DNA from: Aestuariivita sp.
Lineage (GTDB): Bacteria; Pseudomonadota; Alphaproteobacteria; Rhodobacterales; Rhodobacteraceae
NCBI GenBank assembly: GCA_018401465.1
Contig: JAGYKE010000004.1
Location: forward strand, 1,054,001 to 1,118,000
Direction: 5' to 3'
Length of the DNA: 64,000 bases
The notes beneath the pieces were generated by a model, which had not been told where the DNA came from, ran no database searches, and saw only the letters and a list, made by a program, of their open reading frames with translations. The translations under genes were made by a program, and so were the position numbers. This document shows positions 61,847 to 64,000 of the stretch, in pieces. Position 1 is the stretch's first letter. Each line of letters opens with the position of its first letter.

Positions 61847-62553
61847 AGGCGCGCCAGGATGCGGTCTGCTGCCATCCCGGCCCAGATCGCATAGGTGGCG
61901 GGGCTGGGGTGAAAGCCGTCTTCGGCCATCAACGTGGGGTCGTCGGGCAGATCGAAGGTCAGCACATCGCAGGCCGGGTGTGCAGCCGCCAGCTTGCGCA
62001 GGCCGTCGTCCAGCCGCGCGGCGTGCCGCCCCAGCGTCCAGCGCAAGGGCTGCGGCAGAAGCGGAAAGCGGTCCATCGGCGGAAGGCCGGTCAAAAGGAC
62101 ATGGCGCGCGCCGAACTCCTGAGTCAGCCGGTCGATCAGGTGCCGCTGCTGCGACAGCCAGACGGGCCGCGGCAGGAACCGCGTGGTGTCGTTGACCCCC
62201 AGCGCGACCAGCACCGCGTCGAACGGCCCGGTGATCCGGTCCAGCCTGCGCAGCGCGTCGCGGGTCATGTCGCCGGTGCGCGCGTGCAGTTCCCAGTCGA
62301 CCGCGACATGGGGCGAAAGCCGCGCCACCAACTGCCCCGCCAGCGCCTGATCCTGATGCGGCGCGCCGACACCCGCGGCGGAACTGTCGCCCAGAATCAG
62401 AAGCCGCAGCGGCTGGCCCTGTCCGATGCGCCCCGCGCGGGGGCCTTCCGCCTCGGGCAGGCGCAGGGCGCGGGTGCGCACCTGCAGCGCCTGCGCCGCC
62501 AGCAGGGGCAGCAACGCCGCGCGCGCGGGCCAGTCGATCAGGACGTGCCTCAC
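61843..62553 (-). CDS. SGNH/GDSL-family hydrolase
   Basis: A 236-aa esterase-type protein with block I LLILGDSSAAGVGA (nucleophile Ser), block II Gly in ARTGDMTRD, block III VALGVNDTTRF (Asn) and block V EDGFHPSPATY (Asp/His). The N-terminal 30 residues are hydrophobic but not a clear signal peptide. Likely a lipase, esterase or thioesterase; the substrate is unknown. It overlaps the fatty-acid-hydroxylase-family gene (ATGA), suggesting a joint lipid-related role. Confidence 0.87.
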   Translation of the reverse strand: MRHVLIDWPARAALLPLLAAQALQVRTRALRLPEAEGPRAGRIGQGQPLRLLILGDSSAAGVGAPHQDQALAGQLVARLSPHVAVDWELHARTGDMTRDALRRLDRITGPFDAVLVALGVNDTTRFLPRPVWLSQQRHLIDRLTQEFGARHVLLTGLPPMDRFPLLPQPLRWTLGRHAARLDDGLRKLAAAHPACDVLTFDLPDDPTLMAEDGFHPSPATYAIWAGMAADRILARL

Positions 62554-63479
62554 CGGAAGCCCGGCGTGCCCGCGTCCTGCGGGTGGCGGGCAAGGTGTTT
62601 CGCCTTGATCCCTTCGCTGGTGTCGCGACTGCCGTCATGGCTCCAGCCCGGGGGGGCGACGGCATACATGATCCGGTCGCGCAGGCTCAGCCCCGGTTGG
62701 GTCACGTCGCGCCAGATGGCCAGCCATTCGTGGAACGCGACCCGCAGCGGGTTGAAGGTGCCGAGGTTCTGCACCAGCCCGTAATCGGGTTTCTCGCGGT
62801 CGAGTTCCGGCACGAAGGTGCCGAACATCCGGTCCCAGATGATGAAGACACCGGCGTAATTGGCGTCGAGGTAACGCGGGTTGCGCCCGTGGTGGACGCG
62901 GTGGTGCGACGGCGTGTTCATCACCGCCTCGACCCAAGCCGGCAGTCTGCGGATCGCCTCGGTATGGATCCAGAACTGGTAGATCAGGTTCAGCCCGCCG
63001 CAGAACAGCACCATCGCCGGGTGGAACCCCAGAAGGACCAGCGGCGCGCGCATCACGATCATGAAGGTGAAGGTGCCGGTCCAGGTCTGCCGCAGCGCGG
63101 TCGTCAGATTGTAGTGCTGGGAGGAGTGATGGTTCACATGCGACGCCCAGACCCAGCGGATGCGGTGCCCGAAGCGGTGCACCCAGTAATAGCGCAGGTC
63201 GTCCAGCACGAAGCACAGCGCGACGACCCACCAAGACGTGCCAAGATCCAGCGGCGTCAGCGCCCAGAGCGTCATCAGGAAGGCCCAGGCGACAAAGCCG
63301 AGGATCAGCCCTTCGGCCACGTTGCCAGCCCCCATGATGAGCGAGGTGACCGCGTCGCGGGTTTCATACCGCCCGCCGCGCCCGGGCCATGCGATCCACA
63401 GAAGCTCGGCCAGGATCGCGGCGATGAACAGCGGCACCGCCAGCTGCACGACGTCCGGGTAGCTCAGCGTGTCGGTCAT
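62550..63479 (-). CDS. sterol desaturase / fatty acid hydroxylase family membrane enzyme
   Basis: A 309-aa membrane protein with the eight-His di-iron signature: HRFGH (near 118), HVNHHSSQHYN and HHRVHHGRNP, and several transmembrane helices before and between. The family oxidises sterols, carotenoids, ether lipids or fatty acyl chains; this protein has the short-loop bacterial form. It starts at ATG 63479, which overlaps the next gene upstream, and it precedes the SGNH hydrolase. Confidence 0.9.
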   Translation of the reverse strand: MTDTLSYPDVVQLAVPLFIAAILAELLWIAWPGRGGRYETRDAVTSLIMGAGNVAEGLILGFVAWAFLMTLWALTPLDLGTSWWVVALCFVLDDLRYYWVHRFGHRIRWVWASHVNHHSSQHYNLTTALRQTWTGTFTFMIVMRAPLVLLGFHPAMVLFCGGLNLIYQFWIHTEAIRRLPAWVEAVMNTPSHHRVHHGRNPRYLDANYAGVFIIWDRMFGTFVPELDREKPDYGLVQNLGTFNPLRVAFHEWLAIWRDVTQPGLSLRDRIMYAVAPPGWSHDGSRDTSEGIKAKHLARHPQDAGTPGFR

Positions 63480-63862
63480 GGCTCCTCCATCATGCGTTTC
63501 CAGACCAGCCGCGCGTCTGCGTCAAGCCGCAGGCCTACCCGGGGTGCAGTGAAATCGGCAAAACGGATGTCGAGACCGGAGGCGGTCTCACTGACCTGCG
63601 CGTCCGAGAGGCGACGGGCGGTGGTGTCCGCGCCCATGGCCCAGAGCAGGCCCGGCCCCCTGTCGGTCAGCACCAAGGCGGCATGCGCATCGCTGCTGAT
63701 CCAGACGGAGCGGACAACATCTTCGGGGAAGTGGCGCAGCCAGTCCGCCTGCGAAGTGTCTTCCGACAGCGCGCGGCGGCGGCCGAAGCCCAGCCAGATC
63801 GTCAGGATTGCGATCCCGGCGATCCCCAGAACGACCATGGCCAACAGGATTTCAAGCGGCAC
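63476..63862 (-). CDS. small membrane-anchored protein of unknown function
   Basis: A 128-aa protein with one N-terminal transmembrane helix (EILLAMVVLGIAGIAILTIWLGFG) and a soluble beta-rich domain (AHAALVLTDRGPGLLWAMG, VSETASGLDIRFADFTAPRVGLRLD). GTG 63862 is chosen because GGAAGGGGGG lies six bases upstream. It overlaps the fatty-acid-hydroxylase-family gene by four bases. I do not recognise the family. Confidence 0.7.
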   Translation of the reverse strand: MPLEILLAMVVLGIAGIAILTIWLGFGRRRALSEDTSQADWLRHFPEDVVRSVWISSDAHAALVLTDRGPGLLWAMGADTTARRLSDAQVSETASGLDIRFADFTAPRVGLRLDADARLVWKRMMEEP

Positions 63863-63941
63863 GACGCACCCCCCTTCCACCGTCAGTGAAACGGAAGGCG
63901 CGCGGCCCTGTCAAAGGGGGCGTGGCGTCAGGGCTGCGTTC

Positions 63942-64000
63942 TCAATGCGCCATGAGAACCGGCACCTTCGCCTGTTCCAGCATGTTGCGGGTGGCCCCGC
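63942..64000 (-). CDS. universal stress protein (UspA family), 3' end only
   Basis: The last 59 bases encode GATRNMLEQAKVPVLMAH and a stop, the conserved C-terminus of UspA proteins (GSVTRxVLxxAxxPVLxxx). The remainder lies outside the window. The call rests on 18 residues. Confidence 0.65.
   Translation of the reverse strand, partial: GATRNMLEQAKVPVLMAH

Overview
The window is high-GC, densely packed alphaproteobacterial chromosome, most likely Rhodobacteraceae (Rhodobacterales). Evidence: putA is divergent from an Lrp-type putR as in Rhodobacter; there is a pobA-pcaCHG block with a PcaQ-type LysR; a complete C-P lyase operon, phaAB, ETF-QO and Rhodobacterales-type small proteins are present. 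Start codons often overlap upstream stops (ATGA, GTGA, TGATG), so operon boundaries are easy to read. I see no tRNA, rRNA, CRISPR array, insertion sequence or prophage, and no gene-free stretch above 300 bases. The longest gap, 280 bases at 49166-49445, holds the greA leader hairpin and the divergent start region of the ETF-QO gene.

1-7.1 kb: 3' part of a ketopantoate reductase gene; a tripartite tricarboxylate transporter operon (tctC-tctB-tctA) ending in an acyl-CoA synthetase of the oxalyl-CoA synthetase type; divergently, an XRE/ScfR-type short-chain acyl regulator. 7.1-19.5 kb: a phosphonate island. The core operon phnG-H-I-[HAD phosphatase]-J-K-L-N-M is divergent from the repressor gene phnF. 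A second operon, phnC-D-E-E-hexapeptide transferase, runs from a tandem Pho box. 19.5-26 kb: a 3-hydroxyisobutyrate-dehydrogenase-like enzyme, glucokinase, a GST, and putA/putR. 26-30 kb: 4-hydroxybenzoate to protocatechuate to beta-carboxymuconate genes (pobA, pcaC, pcaH, pcaG) with pcaQ, preceded by a block of four back-to-back hairpins.

30-44.8 kb is the most unusual part. A single-strand operon encodes a soluble Ser/Thr kinase, an FHA protein, a PP2C phosphatase, three P-loop GTPases (one dynamin-like, 694 aa), a small Roadblock-like protein and an unknown protein. Two paralogous response regulators bracket it; their C-terminal domains look like catalytically dead GGDEF domains. The second regulator is followed by a membrane histidine kinase and, after a strong terminator, an orphan LuxI-type acyl-homoserine-lactone synthase overlapping a secreted DUF4329-like protein. 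The inferred logic is two-component and quorum input meeting a Ser/Thr-phosphorylation and GTPase module; I know of no described system with this composition.

44.8-64 kb is mixed: a sulfatase/phosphonate-monoester-hydrolase-like enzyme, a second-type GAPDH, greA with a membrane protein, ETF-QO, a TPR protein overlapping ispE, a long-chain polyprenyl diphosphate synthase, DUF2007 and TrmN6-like methyltransferase, a YdcH-type microprotein, an EamA transporter with a GcvA-like LysR, a 39-aa microprotein, phaB/phaA, a stand-alone EAL protein, tag, an SGNH hydrolase, a sterol-desaturase-family enzyme, a small membrane protein, and the 3' end of a universal stress protein gene.
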